DNA from: an uncultured Cytophagaceae bacterium
Lineage (GTDB): Bacteria; Bacteroidota; Bacteroidia; Cytophagales; Spirosomataceae
Length of the DNA stretch: 51,252 nucleotides
Reading direction: 5' to 3'
Assembly: GCA_903933935.1 (NCBI GenBank)
Contig: CAIZMB010000191.1
Location: 1-51,252, forward strand
Within the stretch, counting starts at the first letter, position 1. Every line of letters starts with the position of its first letter. The notes under the pieces are model-generated. The model worked only from the letters and a program-made list of their open reading frames with translations. It was not told where the DNA came from and did not search any database. This document shows positions 15,959 to 25,949 of the stretch, one piece after another. A program made the position numbers and the translations under genes.

Positions 15959-17203
15959 ATGAATAAAATGTATTTTGTCCCTTTTTTGTCACTCCTAATT
16001 TTTGCGATTGATTATTACGTTTGGCAGGCATTTCGCACGGCAACACATCAATCTTCAGCTCAAATCCAGTTATTTACTCGATATGCCTATTGGGGATTTA
16101 CAAGTTTGATCATTGCAGGAATTTGGGCGTATAATTTCATGCCTTTACATTTTTGGAAAAACGAAATTCGGATAACCTTCATGGCTATGGTCATGATTAG
16201 CGTGATTACTAAATTATTCATCATTATTTTTTTACTCATTGAAGACATCACCCGAATCATTCGATGGTCTTTTCAAAATGTCAAAATGAGAATTAGTCCC
16301 GACGAATATGCGCCTGGAAATATTAGTAGAAACGAATTCCTATCCAAAGCAGCTTTGGCCGTTGGCGCTGTTCCTGCTGCCACATTTGCTTTTGGAATTA
16401 TTTCAGGAGCGCATGATTACCGAGTTGAAAAAATATCATTAAAAATACCAAATCTACCCAAAGCATTCAAAGGCATGCGCATTGCCCAAGTCTCTGACAT
16501 TCACACAGGAAGTTTTTTTAATAAAACAGCAGTCAAAGGAGGTGTCGAAATGATGATGCGAGAGAAGGCAGACGTGATCTTTTTTACAGGGGATTTGGTC
16601 AATAATGAAGCAAAAGAGGTCAAAGATTATTTTGAAATATTTTCAAAATTAAAAGCTCCTTTAGGTGTTTACAGTACCTTAGGCAACCACGATTATGGCG
16701 ATTATGTTCGCTGGAATTCCCCAGCGGCAAAAAAACAAAATTTAAAAGATTTAATGAAGGCTCATGAGTTAATGGGTTATGATTTATTAATGGATGAACA
16801 TCGTTTCATTGAAGAATCTGGTGAAAAATTAGCGATAATTGGGGTGCAAAATATTGGTGTGGGTCGGTTTCCTTGGTATGGAAATCTAGGTAAAGCCTAT
16901 GCTGGTACAGAAGAGGCTTCTACTAAATTGCTTCTTTCACACGACCCAACGCATTGGAATGCCGAAGTGACTAAAAAGTTTAAGGACATTGATGTTGCTT
17001 TTGCTGGCCATACGCATGGAACACAATTTGGTGTGAAGATTGGAAATTACAAATGGTCTCCAGCACAATATGTATATAAGCAATGGGCAGGATTATATAA
17101 AGAAGGAGAGCAGCAAATTTATGTGAATCGGGGATATGGGTATTTAGGGTATCCTGGCCGAGTAGGTATGCCACCCGAAATTACCGTGTTTACGCTAGGT
17201 TAA
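15959..17203 (+). CDS. Membrane-anchored metallophosphoesterase
   Basis: 414 residues: three N-terminal transmembrane helices (about 4-22, 42-62 and 70-95), a fourth hydrophobic stretch near 130-150, and a C-terminal calcineurin-like phosphoesterase domain from about 175. Metal-binding motifs are complete: VSDIHTG, FTGDLVNNE, LGNHDYGD, LLSHDP and FAGHTHGTQFG. Similar proteins (YaeI/YkuE group) hydrolyse lipid phosphates or UDP-diacylglucosamine-type substrates; the substrate here is unknown. Domain probably faces the periplasm or membrane surface. Stands alone. Confidence 0.9.
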   Translation: MNKMYFVPFLSLLIFAIDYYVWQAFRTATHQSSAQIQLFTRYAYWGFTSLIIAGIWAYNFMPLHFWKNEIRITFMAMVMISVITKLFIIIFLLIEDITRIIRWSFQNVKMRISPDEYAPGNISRNEFLSKAALAVGAVPAATFAFGIISGAHDYRVEKISLKIPNLPKAFKGMRIAQVSDIHTGSFFNKTAVKGGVEMMMREKADVIFFTGDLVNNEAKEVKDYFEIFSKLKAPLGVYSTLGNHDYGDYVRWNSPAAKKQNLKDLMKAHELMGYDLLMDEHRFIEESGEKLAIIGVQNIGVGRFPWYGNLGKAYAGTEEASTKLLLSHDPTHWNAEVTKKFKDIDVAFAGHTHGTQFGVKIGNYKWSPAQYVYKQWAGLYKEGEQQIYVNRGYGYLGYPGRVGMPPEITVFTLG

Positions 17204-17263
17204 ATTTGGCAGACAAATTAGCCCAAGATTCAATCAATAATATCTGAATTTTGATTAATTCGT

Positions 17264-17293
17264 TTGCCCATTAGCAAAAAAGTGCTATTTTTG
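17264..17293 (+). promoter_or_regulatory. tRNA-Cys promoter
   Basis: TTG (17264-17266), 19-nt spacer, TATTTTTG (17286-17293); start predicted near 17300, eight bases before the tRNA. Confidence 0.75.
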
Positions 17294-17307
17294 CATCCCA
17301 GTTAATT

Positions 17308-17378
17308 GGTTTCGTGGCCGAGCGGCTAGGCAGAGGTCTGCAAAACCTTCTACAGCGGTTCGAATCCGCTCGAAACCT
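17308..17378 (+). tRNA. tRNA-Cys (GCA)
   Basis: 71 nt cloverleaf: acceptor GGTTTCG/CGAAACC, anticodon loop CTGCAAA (anticodon GCA) on a GAGGT/ACCTT stem, T arm AGCGG-TTCGAAT-CCGCT, discriminator U. No encoded CCA. Confidence 0.96.
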
Positions 17379-17379
17379 C

Positions 17380-17405
17380 AAAAAACCTTCCTAGTGAAGG
17401 TTTTT
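17380..17405 (+). terminator. Terminator after tRNA-Cys
   Basis: AAAAACCTTC (17381-17390), loop CTAGT, GAAGGTTTTT (17396-17405) and further T residues. Confidence 0.85.
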
Positions 17406-17528
17406 TTGTTTATGTTGAAATTTTAATACTTAAGCTAAAAATAATTCAATAATCTTTTGCGCTTATTTTAAAAAATTCTAAATAAGGGATCAATCCTTAA
17501 AAAATCCTGAAATTGAATGACTAATTAA

Positions 17529-17559
17529 TTGTTTCCTAAAATTTCAGATTGTAATTTTG
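17529..17559 (+). promoter_or_regulatory. Promoter of the act-cox operon
   Basis: TTG (17529-17531), 20-nt spacer, TAATTTTG (17552-17559). Start near 17566, 25 bases before actA. It is the only good promoter I find before the whole respiratory block. Confidence 0.7.
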
Positions 17560-17590
17560 CGCACTGAATTAAAATGAGAATTATAAGCTT

Positions 17591-18799
17591 ATGTTTTGTA
17601 AAAAATCAACTCTCGTTACCTTTCTTTTTTCATTAGCCCTATTATTTGCGTCAGCAAGTACATCCTTTTCACAAGATGCGGCGGAAGGAGAATCATTATT
17701 TAAAAACAATTGTGCGGCATGCCACAACACCTCAGATGAGACGCTAGTTGGCCCCGGCCTGAAAGGTATTTCTGAGCGACGTCCCATTGAATGGATTGTT
17801 TCTTGGGTACATAATCCTCAAGCTATGATCGCATCTGGCGATAAATATGCCAACGATCTGTACAATAAGTTTAACAAAGCGGCGATGACCCCGTATCCCA
17901 ACTTCTCAGAGGGGCAGATCAAGGGAATTGTTGCCTACATAGATGCAGCAAATGCAGCTCCAGCGGCTCCGGCAGCAGGTGCGGCTCCCGCGGCAGGTGT
18001 AGCTCCGGCAGCGGCTCCGAGCTCTGGCGGCATGATGGAAATCTTATTAGTAGGACTTTTAATCATCATGGTGTTGGTACTTATTGCCCTGTTGTCTATT
18101 GTAAACACATTAGGTAAGCTTTCTGGCTCTGAGACCAACGAATCAGGAAAACCATTTTTCCAAGCATTGTCAGAAAATACAAAATCATTAGCAGCCAATT
18201 CTGCGGTCAAAACGGGTGTAATTGTTTTAGCCTTATTATTAGGAGGAAAAGCAACCATTGATGCAGCTTACGGAGTAGGTATTCACCAAGGATATGCGCC
18301 TGAGCAACCGATTAAATTTTCGCACAAATTACACGCAGGTGAATATCAAATCAATTGCAACTATTGCCATACGGGAGTTTATGAGGGAAAAGGAGCCAAT
18401 GTTCCTTCGGCCAACATTTGTATGAACTGCCACAATGCGATTAAAAGAGAATCGCCTGAAATACAAAAGATTTACTCAGCCTTAGAAAAAAACGAACCTA
18501 TTCAATGGGTTCGCGTGCACAACTTACCTGATTTAGCTTATTTCAATCACTCACAACATACGAATGTAGGAGCTTTGGAATGTAAAAGCTGCCATGGTGA
18601 AGTGGAAAAAATGGAAGTGGTGGAGCAACGCTCATCTTTAACGATGGGTTGGTGTATTGATTGCCATCGTCAAACTGACGTTAATGCAAAAGGCAATGCC
18701 TATTATGACAAATTAGTTGAGGTACATAATAAGGATAGCAAAACTCCTTTAAAAGTTCAAAACATCGGTGGCTTAGAATGTTCTAAGTGTCATTATTAA
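17591..18799 (+). CDS. actA: Alternative complex III subunit ActA with fused cytochrome c domain (hexaheme)
   Basis: 402 residues with six CxxCH motifs. A signal peptide (residues 1-27) is followed by a monoheme class I cytochrome c domain (CAACH at 41-45, Met ligand region near AAMTPYPNF), an Ala/Pro-rich linker near 118-142, transmembrane helices near 148-170 and 206-225, and the canonical ActA pentaheme region with five CxxCH motifs from about 255 to 401. In alternative complex III ActA transfers electrons from the quinol/FeS side to periplasmic acceptors. The extra N-terminal heme domain is an addition to a standard pentaheme ActA. First gene of the act operon. Confidence 0.93.
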   Translation: MFCKKSTLVTFLFSLALLFASASTSFSQDAAEGESLFKNNCAACHNTSDETLVGPGLKGISERRPIEWIVSWVHNPQAMIASGDKYANDLYNKFNKAAMTPYPNFSEGQIKGIVAYIDAANAAPAAPAAGAAPAAGVAPAAAPSSGGMMEILLVGLLIIMVLVLIALLSIVNTLGKLSGSETNESGKPFFQALSENTKSLAANSAVKTGVIVLALLLGGKATIDAAYGVGIHQGYAPEQPIKFSHKLHAGEYQINCNYCHTGVYEGKGANVPSANICMNCHNAIKRESPEIQKIYSALEKNEPIQWVRVHNLPDLAYFNHSQHTNVGALECKSCHGEVEKMEVVEQRSSLTMGWCIDCHRQTDVNAKGNAYYDKLVEVHNKDSKTPLKVQNIGGLECSKCHY

Positions 18800-18844
18800 T
18801 AGTAGAAAAATAGATTCAATTTTAGTCTGAATAAGAAAGATTAT

Positions 18845-21800
18845 ATGGAAAATTCGAACAAGAGGTATTGGAAAGGGATTGAGGAGTTAACCAATGAACC
18901 ATCGTTTGTAAAAAACATTCACAATGAGTTTGGCAATATGCCAACTGAAAATGATTCAAAGGGAGAATCCCTTGTAGATGGTTCAGCAACTCATCGCCGC
19001 GATTTTCTGAAAATGTTGGGTTTTGGTGTAGCTGCAGTATCTTTAGCTGCCTGCGAATCTCCAGTAAAAAACACAATCCCTTATTTAAATAAGCCCGAAG
19101 ATGTAGAGCCTACGATCGCGAACTGGTATGCGTCAACGTATACAGATGGCGGAGAATATGCTTCTATTTTAGTTAAAACTAGAGAAGGAAGGCCGATCAA
19201 AATTGAAGGAAATAAATCATCATCCGTTTCTAAAGGAGTATTATCGGGACGTGCTCACGCATCCGTATTAAGTCTTTACGACAACGAGAAATTAAAAGGA
19301 CCCCAAGTAGGTGGAAAATCTGCTGACTGGACCCAATTAGATAAAGAATTTACAGCTAAATTAGCTGAAGCTGCTGCTAAAGGAGGTCAAATTAGAATAG
19401 TATCTAATTCGATTCTCTCTCCTACCACTAAAAAAGTGATTGCAGAATTTACAGCTAAATATCCAACAACACAGCATGTTGTTTATGATGCAAACCCTGC
19501 TTATGGTTTAACACAGGCACATGGTGGGGTTCTTCCTAATATCGATTTTAGCCAAGCAAAAACAATTGTTTCGATTGGCGCAGATTTCTTAGGATCATGG
19601 ATTGCACCAGCAGAATTTGCTGCACAATGGGCGGTGACTCGTAAAGTGGGTTCAGCAAAAGATGGCAAAAAGACTATGTCTCGTCATTTTCAGTTTGAGT
19701 CAATTTTATCGAATACAGGTGCTAATGCAGATTATCGTTCAACTTACAAGCCCTCTCAAGAAGGTTTAGTTGCCCTATCCTTGTATAATGCAGTAGCTAA
19801 ATTATCAGGAGTGGCAGCGCTCTCTGGCACAAGCATTAAATTAGACCATTTAGATAAAGCAGCTAAAGATCTTGTTGCTTCAAAAGGTGCATCGATTATC
19901 GTATCTGGTTCTAATGACCCGGAAGTGCAAAAGATTATTGCCGCGACCAATAGTTTAGTGGGCGCATACGGAACCACTATCAACACGGGCTTAGCTGTTC
20001 ATTACCGTCAAGGAAATGATATGGCGATGTCCTCATTCATTAAAGAAGCAGCTGCGGGTTCAATCGCTGCCGTTATCTTCTACAATGCAAATCCAGTGTA
20101 TAACCATCCAATGGGAGCAGCGCTTGCAGCAGCTTTACCCAAAATTGGATTAAGTTTAGCAACCAATGATCGGGCAGATGAAACCGCATCTTTATGTCAA
20201 TTTATTGCTCCAGATTCGCATTACTTAGAATCATGGAATGATGCAGAACCTAAAGCTGGTTTTTATTCATTAACCCAACCAACGATATCGACCATTTTTA
20301 AAACGCGTCAAGCGCAATCAAGTTTCTTAGCTTGGGCTGGCTTGTCGTCTGATTTTGCTTCTTATTTAGAAAGCAATTGGGAGAAAAATATTTTAAAAGG
20401 TGGTGCCGTAGCGTGGAAAAACGCGTTACATGATGGTGTATTTGAGCCTAATGCAGTTACTATTTCTGCTGCTTCTCCTTCAATTGATGTAGCTGCTTCA
20501 GCGGCTACCATTAATAAATCATATTCAGCTACTTCTACAAATTTAGAAATAGCAGTATATGAAAAAGTAGGTTTAGGAACAGGTTCCCAAGCAAATAACC
20601 CGTGGTTACAAGAATTCCCTGAGCCGGTTTCAAAGGCTTGTTGGGATAATTATGCAGCCATTTCACAACCTACTGCGACTAAATTAAAATTAGCGCAAGG
20701 CGATTTAGTAGAAGTAAGTGCAAAAGGATATAAAGTAACACTTCCTGTATTAGTTCAACCAGGTCAAGCTCAAGATACGATTGCCATTGCCATCGGGTAT
20801 GGTCGGACTAAAGCTGGTAAATCAGCAGATGGCGTTGGTGTAAATGCATACCCATTCATTTCTGAAATTAATGGAGCATGTGTAGGAATTAATACGCAGG
20901 GTGTAACGATTACGCCAACTGGCGAGACAAAAGCCATTGCGCAAACACAAACACACCATACAGTGATGGCCCGCCAAGCGGTCGTTCAGGAAACTGTTTT
21001 GGGAAGTTTTGTTAAAGATCCACTTTCAGGACGTTATAATCCACAAATTTCAACGGCTGAAGGAAAAAAAGACGCAACAGACATTTCTTTATGGAATGGG
21101 CATAAATACAATAACCACGCATGGGGAATGGTCATCGATCTAAATACGTGTACGGGTTGTTCTGCCTGCGTTATTTCATGCTCCGCTGAAAATAATGTTC
21201 CGGTTGTCGGTCGCCAAGAAGTAATTAATCGCCGCGAAATGCACTGGATGAGAATCGACAGATATTATTCATCAGATGCAGAGGTAGAAGATTTAAAAGG
21301 ATTGGAAATAGCTTCTGATAATCCAGAGGTAGTATTCCAACCGATGTTATGTCAACATTGCAACAATGCTCCTTGTGAAACGGTTTGCCCAGTATTAGCA
21401 ACCACACACTCATCAGAAGGATTAAACCAAATGACTTATAACCGTTGTATTGGAACTCGTTATTGTGCCAACAACTGTCCTTATAAAGTACGTCGATTCA
21501 ACTGGTTCCGCTATTTCCAAACCGATGATTTTGATTTCCATTTCAATAATGATTTGGGTCGTATGGTCATCAATCCTGACGTAACTGTTCGTTCACGTGG
21601 GGTCATGGAAAAATGCTCGATGTGTGTTCAAAGAATTCAAGCAGGTAAATTAGAAGCTAAAAAAGAGAAGCGTCGTCCAGTCGATGGAGAAATTCAGATG
21701 GCCTGTGCGCAATCTTGTCCGACGAATGCCATCACTTTTGGTGATATGAATGATCCTAGTTCTGAAATTTCCAAGTTATTAGAAGTTGAAAAAGAAGGAC

Positions 21801-21892
21801 GTGCATACCACGTAATTGAAGAGATTAATGTGAAGCCAAATGTTTCTTATTTGATGAAAGTGCGTAACAAGGACTCAAAAAAAGAAGCTTAA
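18845..21892 (+). CDS. actB: Alternative complex III subunit ActB (molybdopterin-like/FeS protein)
   Basis: 1015 residues, the normal size for the fused ActB. A twin-arginine signal is seen at about 54-75 (HRRDFLKMLGFGVAAVSLAAC), with a cysteine that could be lipidated. Residues 90-700 form a molybdopterin-oxidoreductase-like domain that in ActB carries no cofactor; the C-terminal part is a four-cluster ferredoxin domain (CTGCSACVISC, CQHCNNAPCETVCP, CIGTRYCANNCP, CSMCVQRI and CAQSCP). It relays electrons from the quinol site in ActC to ActA. Located between actA and actC. Confidence 0.96.
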   Translation: MENSNKRYWKGIEELTNEPSFVKNIHNEFGNMPTENDSKGESLVDGSATHRRDFLKMLGFGVAAVSLAACESPVKNTIPYLNKPEDVEPTIANWYASTYTDGGEYASILVKTREGRPIKIEGNKSSSVSKGVLSGRAHASVLSLYDNEKLKGPQVGGKSADWTQLDKEFTAKLAEAAAKGGQIRIVSNSILSPTTKKVIAEFTAKYPTTQHVVYDANPAYGLTQAHGGVLPNIDFSQAKTIVSIGADFLGSWIAPAEFAAQWAVTRKVGSAKDGKKTMSRHFQFESILSNTGANADYRSTYKPSQEGLVALSLYNAVAKLSGVAALSGTSIKLDHLDKAAKDLVASKGASIIVSGSNDPEVQKIIAATNSLVGAYGTTINTGLAVHYRQGNDMAMSSFIKEAAAGSIAAVIFYNANPVYNHPMGAALAAALPKIGLSLATNDRADETASLCQFIAPDSHYLESWNDAEPKAGFYSLTQPTISTIFKTRQAQSSFLAWAGLSSDFASYLESNWEKNILKGGAVAWKNALHDGVFEPNAVTISAASPSIDVAASAATINKSYSATSTNLEIAVYEKVGLGTGSQANNPWLQEFPEPVSKACWDNYAAISQPTATKLKLAQGDLVEVSAKGYKVTLPVLVQPGQAQDTIAIAIGYGRTKAGKSADGVGVNAYPFISEINGACVGINTQGVTITPTGETKAIAQTQTHHTVMARQAVVQETVLGSFVKDPLSGRYNPQISTAEGKKDATDISLWNGHKYNNHAWGMVIDLNTCTGCSACVISCSAENNVPVVGRQEVINRREMHWMRIDRYYSSDAEVEDLKGLEIASDNPEVVFQPMLCQHCNNAPCETVCPVLATTHSSEGLNQMTYNRCIGTRYCANNCPYKVRRFNWFRYFQTDDFDFHFNNDLGRMVINPDVTVRSRGVMEKCSMCVQRIQAGKLEAKKEKRRPVDGEIQMACAQSCPTNAITFGDMNDPSSEISKLLEVEKEGRAYHVIEEINVKPNVSYLMKVRNKDSKKEA

Positions 21893-21921
21893 TATTATAT
21901 AAAATAAAAATTAAATAAAAT

Positions 21922-23322
21922 ATGTCGCACGTTGTATCACCCATAAGAGAGAAACTAGTTACTGGTGGAAAATCTTATCACGATGTTACCCACGATATCT
22001 GCAAACAAGTAGAAGGGGAACCCACAAAAGAATGGAAATGGGCCTTTGGTATCTCATGTATCATTTTCGCATACGGAGCTTACTGCTTATTTTATACTTG
22101 GTGGCAAGGAATCGGAGTTTGGGGACTGAATAAGACCGTTGGTTGGGCTTGGGATATCACAAACTTTGTATGGTGGGTTGGTATTGGTCACGCAGGTACA
22201 TTGATTTCAGCGGTGTTATTATTATTCCGTCAAAAGTGGAGAACTTCGATCAACCGTTCCGCGGAAGCGATGACTATTTTTGCCGTTTTATGCGCAGCTT
22301 CCTTTATTTTAGCGCACATGGGACGTCCTTGGTTAGCACACTGGGCTTTACCTTTACCTAACGCTTTTGGTTCATTATGGGTTAACTTTAACTCTCCATT
22401 GGTTTGGGACGTATTCGCAATTTCTACTTACTTATCCGTTTCCTTATTGTTTTGGTACATGGGTTTAGTGCCAGATTTAGCGACTATCCGTGATCGTGCT
22501 ACGACTAAGGCAAGTAAATTTTGGTATGGATTTTTTAGTTTAGGTTGGACTGGTTCAGCAAAGACTTGGGCTCGTTATGAGTACATGTCATTGATTTTAG
22601 CTGGTATTTCAACGCCTTTGGTACTTTCGGTTCATACGATTGTATCCATGGACTTTGCAACATCCGTTATTCCAGGTTGGCACACCACGATCTTCCCTCC
22701 ATACTTTGTGGCAGGAGCGATTTTTTCTGGATTTGCGATGGTTCAAACTTTATTATTAATCACACGTGTTGTCTTTAAATTAGAAGATTACATTACGATT
22801 GAACATATTGAAATGATGAACATTGTCATCACGATCACAGGTTCGATTGTTGGTATCGCGTACCTAACTGAATTTTTTATCGCTTGGTATTCAGGAGTTG
22901 AATATGAAAGTTATGCGTTTATCAACCGTGCCACGGGTCCATATTGGTGGGCTTATTGGATGATGATGACTTGTAACGTAATCTCACCACAGTTATTCTG
23001 GGCAAAAAGTATCCGTACTAATTTAATGGTAAGTTTCTTTTTATCTATCGTGGTAAATGTGGGAATGTGGTTTGAGCGTTTTGTGATCATTGTTACATCT
23101 TTACACCGTGATTATATCCCATCTTCATGGGCGATGTTCTCGCCAACGATGTACGATATTGGTGATTATATATTCTCGTTTGGATTGTTCTTTACCCTAT
23201 TCTTTTTGTTTGCCAAATTCTTGCCAGTCGTTAACATGGCGGAAGTGAAATCGGTCATGAAAGGGGTATCCACAAACTATCCTGCGAAAAAAGCGAAAGC
23301 TTCTACAAAGACAGATGAATAA
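21922..23322 (+). CDS. actC: Alternative complex III subunit ActC (NrfD/PsrC-like)
   Basis: 466 residues with about ten transmembrane helices, of the NrfD/PsrC family. ActC holds the quinol-binding site and is proposed to couple quinol oxidation to proton translocation. Typical segments are [51 protein letters not shown] and NMGMWFERF-like [10 protein letters not shown]. Thirty bases after actB. Confidence 0.95.
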   Translation: MSHVVSPIREKLVTGGKSYHDVTHDICKQVEGEPTKEWKWAFGISCIIFAYGAYCLFYTWWQGIGVWGLNKTVGWAWDITNFVWWVGIGHAGTLISAVLLLFRQKWRTSINRSAEAMTIFAVLCAASFILAHMGRPWLAHWALPLPNAFGSLWVNFNSPLVWDVFAISTYLSVSLLFWYMGLVPDLATIRDRATTKASKFWYGFFSLGWTGSAKTWARYEYMSLILAGISTPLVLSVHTIVSMDFATSVIPGWHTTIFPPYFVAGAIFSGFAMVQTLLLITRVVFKLEDYITIEHIEMMNIVITITGSIVGIAYLTEFFIAWYSGVEYESYAFINRATGPYWWAYWMMMTCNVISPQLFWAKSIRTNLMVSFFLSIVVNVGMWFERFVIIVTSLHRDYIPSSWAMFSPTMYDIGDYIFSFGLFFTLFFLFAKFLPVVNMAEVKSVMKGVSTNYPAKKAKASTKTDE

Positions 23323-23345
23323 TTGAAATAGGAAATATTAAAACT

Positions 23346-23864
23346 ATGAGTTCGACTAATAATTACATTCTGGGAGTATATGATGATGAGGATGAGGTTT
23401 TACACGCCGTAAGCGAAGTAAAATCAAAAGGCATCAAAATCGAAGAAGTGTATACCCCATTCCCAATTCACGGGCTTGACACAGCATTGGGTCATGCGCG
23501 CACACGTTTGCCAATCGCAGCATTTATGTTTGGTTGCTTGGGATTAGTTTGTGCACAAGCATTAATTAATTATACCATGGTATTTGATTGGCCTATGATC
23601 ATCGGTGGTAAAGATTTCTTTGCATTACCGGATTGGATTCCAATTACATTTGAGGGAACTGTTTTGTTCACAGCTTTTGGTTTAGTAACCACATTCTGTA
23701 TTTCAAATGACTTATATCCAGGCAAGAAACCTGAAATTTTAGATATTAGAATTACAGATGATCGTTTCGTGATGGCAATTAATGTAGACAAAAACAAAAA
23801 GAGTGCAGCTGATATTAAGAAGGCCTTGAAGGATTCTGGAGCTGTAGAAGTAAATGTTAAATAA
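23346..23864 (+). CDS. actD: Alternative complex III subunit ActD (DUF3341)
   Basis: 172 residues: a cytoplasmic N-terminal region (YILGVYDDEDEVLHAVSEVK) with the PFPIHGLD motif typical of DUF3341, then two transmembrane helices (about 58-80 and 100-122) and a soluble tail. It is a peripheral membrane subunit of alternative complex III. Its position between actC and actE is canonical. Confidence 0.94.
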   Translation: MSSTNNYILGVYDDEDEVLHAVSEVKSKGIKIEEVYTPFPIHGLDTALGHARTRLPIAAFMFGCLGLVCAQALINYTMVFDWPMIIGGKDFFALPDWIPITFEGTVLFTAFGLVTTFCISNDLYPGKKPEILDIRITDDRFVMAINVDKNKKSAADIKKALKDSGAVEVNVK

Positions 23865-23901
23865 TTTAATACGAACATTGTTCAAGAAGAAGCATAAAAA
23901 T

Positions 23902-24510
23902 ATGTTGAACCCAAGCAAATCAATTATTTTACTAGCAGGAATGGTCCTTGGATTATTATCATGTGGAAAAGACCCTAATGATACTGGAACTGAATTCGCT
24001 CCTAATATGTATAATTCCGTAGGCTATGAGCCTATGACCCAATTACAAGGTGACACCAACAAAATCAATCCATTAGGAATGAATATGCGTTTGCCGGTAG
24101 CAGGAACTGTTTCAAGAAAAATGTATTCAGGCGTTGACAGTTTGAAGAAGTCGTTTTTGTCTCAAGAATTGGTTTCAAAAACGATTCCAAATGATAGCAT
24201 TTCTTATTCAGAAGCTTTATTAAATAACCCATTAGTAGCTACACCTGAAAATATTGAAGAAGGTAAGTTACAGTATGAGCGCTTTTGCCAACATTGCCAT
24301 GGCGAAACGGGAAAAGGCGATGGACTAGTAGCTAAAGCATATAAAGGAGTACCCGTTTACTCAAGTGACGCATTAAAAGCAATTAATGATGGACATATTT
24401 ACCATGTGATTACGCATGGAAAAGGACGTATGTGGCCACATGGATCACAAATTTCATCTCAAAATAGATGGAAAATTGTGCTTTATGTACACGAATTGCA
24501 AAAACAATAA
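23902..24510 (+). CDS. actE: Alternative complex III subunit ActE, monoheme lipoprotein cytochrome c
   Basis: About 202 residues from the ATG at 23902, chosen over 23854 because it gives a lipoprotein signal (lipobox LLSC, Cys21) and avoids overlap with actD. One CxxCH (FCQHCHGETGKGDG) and a distal Met in GRMWPHG. In alternative complex III ActE is the lipid-anchored monoheme subunit that passes electrons on to the oxidase. Confidence 0.94.
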   Translation: MLNPSKSIILLAGMVLGLLSCGKDPNDTGTEFAPNMYNSVGYEPMTQLQGDTNKINPLGMNMRLPVAGTVSRKMYSGVDSLKKSFLSQELVSKTIPNDSISYSEALLNNPLVATPENIEEGKLQYERFCQHCHGETGKGDGLVAKAYKGVPVYSSDALKAINDGHIYHVITHGKGRMWPHGSQISSQNRWKIVLYVHELQKQ

Positions 24511-24544
24511 GAACTCATTCATTTAAATTAAAATAGAGAACAAA

Positions 24545-25924
24545 ATGGCGGGACATTCACATTTTTCCCCAGCAAACGTAGAAGAGCATTTTGAATTTAG
24601 CTCGGAAGGAAAGAAAAGAATCATTTATGGTTTCATTGCAGGAATAGTAGCTTTAATTATCGGTATTTACTTACTTTCAAAAGGTGAGTCAGGGGGACAT
24701 GAAGTAGCTGCTGCCGGCCATGAAGCTGCTAAAGCTGGGCACGAAGCCGCAAATGCTGGCCATGAGGCTGCCGGACATTTATCTGGGGGTGCCGCATCTC
24801 ACCAACCTGCTGCTGAAGAGCATTACGATTGGACTAATCGCATCTGGGCTAACGTTTGGTTGAATGCCGTATTTTTTACTGGTATTTCAGTCATTGGTAT
24901 GTTCTTTGTTTCGTTGCAATACTTAGCTAAGGCTGGTTGGTCTTCTGTTTTAAAGCGCGTTCCAGAAGCATTTCCTAAGTTTTTATATATAACACTCCCT
25001 ATTTTACTAGCTGTATTTTTCTTCAAAGGAGATGTGATTTTTCACTGGATGCACCATGGAGTTACTGAAGTAGGCAGTGAAAACTACGATAAGATCATCG
25101 CTGGGAAATCAGGCTATTTAAATAAAACATTTTTTATCGCACGACTCATTGGCTTTGGAGCTATTTGGTTGATTCTTTGGAACATGTTACGTAAGAAATC
25201 TTTAGAAGAAGATTTAGTTGGCGGAACTGAAATATTCACCAAATTAGTTCGCATTGGAGTTGCGTTTATTGTCATCTTCGGATTATCAAGTTCTATGTTT
25301 GCATGGGACTGGGTGATGTCCATTGACACCCACTGGTTTTCGACGATGTTTGGTTGGTACATGTTTTCTTCATGGCATGTCACAGGTTTAGCGATCATCA
25401 CCTTAACCGTTTTATTACTGAAGGATAAAGGATATATGTCCTATGTAAATGAAAATCACTTACATGATTTGGGTAAATTCATGTTTGCATTTTCTATCTT
25501 TTGGTCTTACGTGTGGTTCTCCCAATTCTTATTGATTTACTACGCTAATTTCCCTGAAGAGACTATTTATTTCCTAGAAAGATGGGAAGGACACAATAAA
25601 ATTTATAAAACTTCAGAAATTTTAAACATTTTATTTAACTTTTTCTTCCCTTTCTTAGTTTTAATGACAAGAGATGCGAAACGAACTAGAATCTTCTTAA
25701 AGATTGCCTGTTTCTTTATTATTAGTGGACATTATATTGATTTTTATCAGATGATTATGCCAGGAGTTTTAGGCCCACATGGAGGATATGGTTTAGTTGA
25801 ATTTGGAATGTTAACAGCATTTTCATGTGCATTTATTTATGTTGTTTCGGATGAATTAACAAAGGCAAGTTTGGTTGCTAAAAACCACCCATTCTTACCA
25901 GAAGCTTTGCATCACGATATTTAA
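24545..25924 (+). CDS. actF: Alternative complex III subunit ActF, with His-rich loop
   Basis: 459 residues, about ten transmembrane helices, a second NrfD-related membrane subunit partner of ActC. Between the first helix (about 26-44) and the second lies a soluble loop with five GHE(A/V)A-type heptads (about residues 55-85), encoded by 21-bp near-repeats at 24711-24775. Such His repeats are not required by the fold and might bind metal or heme, or simply be a flexible loop. The last act gene, 25 bases before coxB. Confidence 0.92.
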   Translation: MAGHSHFSPANVEEHFEFSSEGKKRIIYGFIAGIVALIIGIYLLSKGESGGHEVAAAGHEAAKAGHEAANAGHEAAGHLSGGAASHQPAAEEHYDWTNRIWANVWLNAVFFTGISVIGMFFVSLQYLAKAGWSSVLKRVPEAFPKFLYITLPILLAVFFFKGDVIFHWMHHGVTEVGSENYDKIIAGKSGYLNKTFFIARLIGFGAIWLILWNMLRKKSLEEDLVGGTEIFTKLVRIGVAFIVIFGLSSSMFAWDWVMSIDTHWFSTMFGWYMFSSWHVTGLAIITLTVLLLKDKGYMSYVNENHLHDLGKFMFAFSIFWSYVWFSQFLLIYYANFPEETIYFLERWEGHNKIYKTSEILNILFNFFFPFLVLMTRDAKRTRIFLKIACFFIISGHYIDFYQMIMPGVLGPHGGYGLVEFGMLTAFSCAFIYVVSDELTKASLVAKNHPFLPEALHHDI

Positions 25925-25949
25925 TTTTAAAGATTTAAATTTATAATTT

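Noticed and set aside
17935-18258. 107-codon minus-strand frame opposite actA
   Set aside because: Produced by the Ala/Pro repeat codons of the linker; no independent support.
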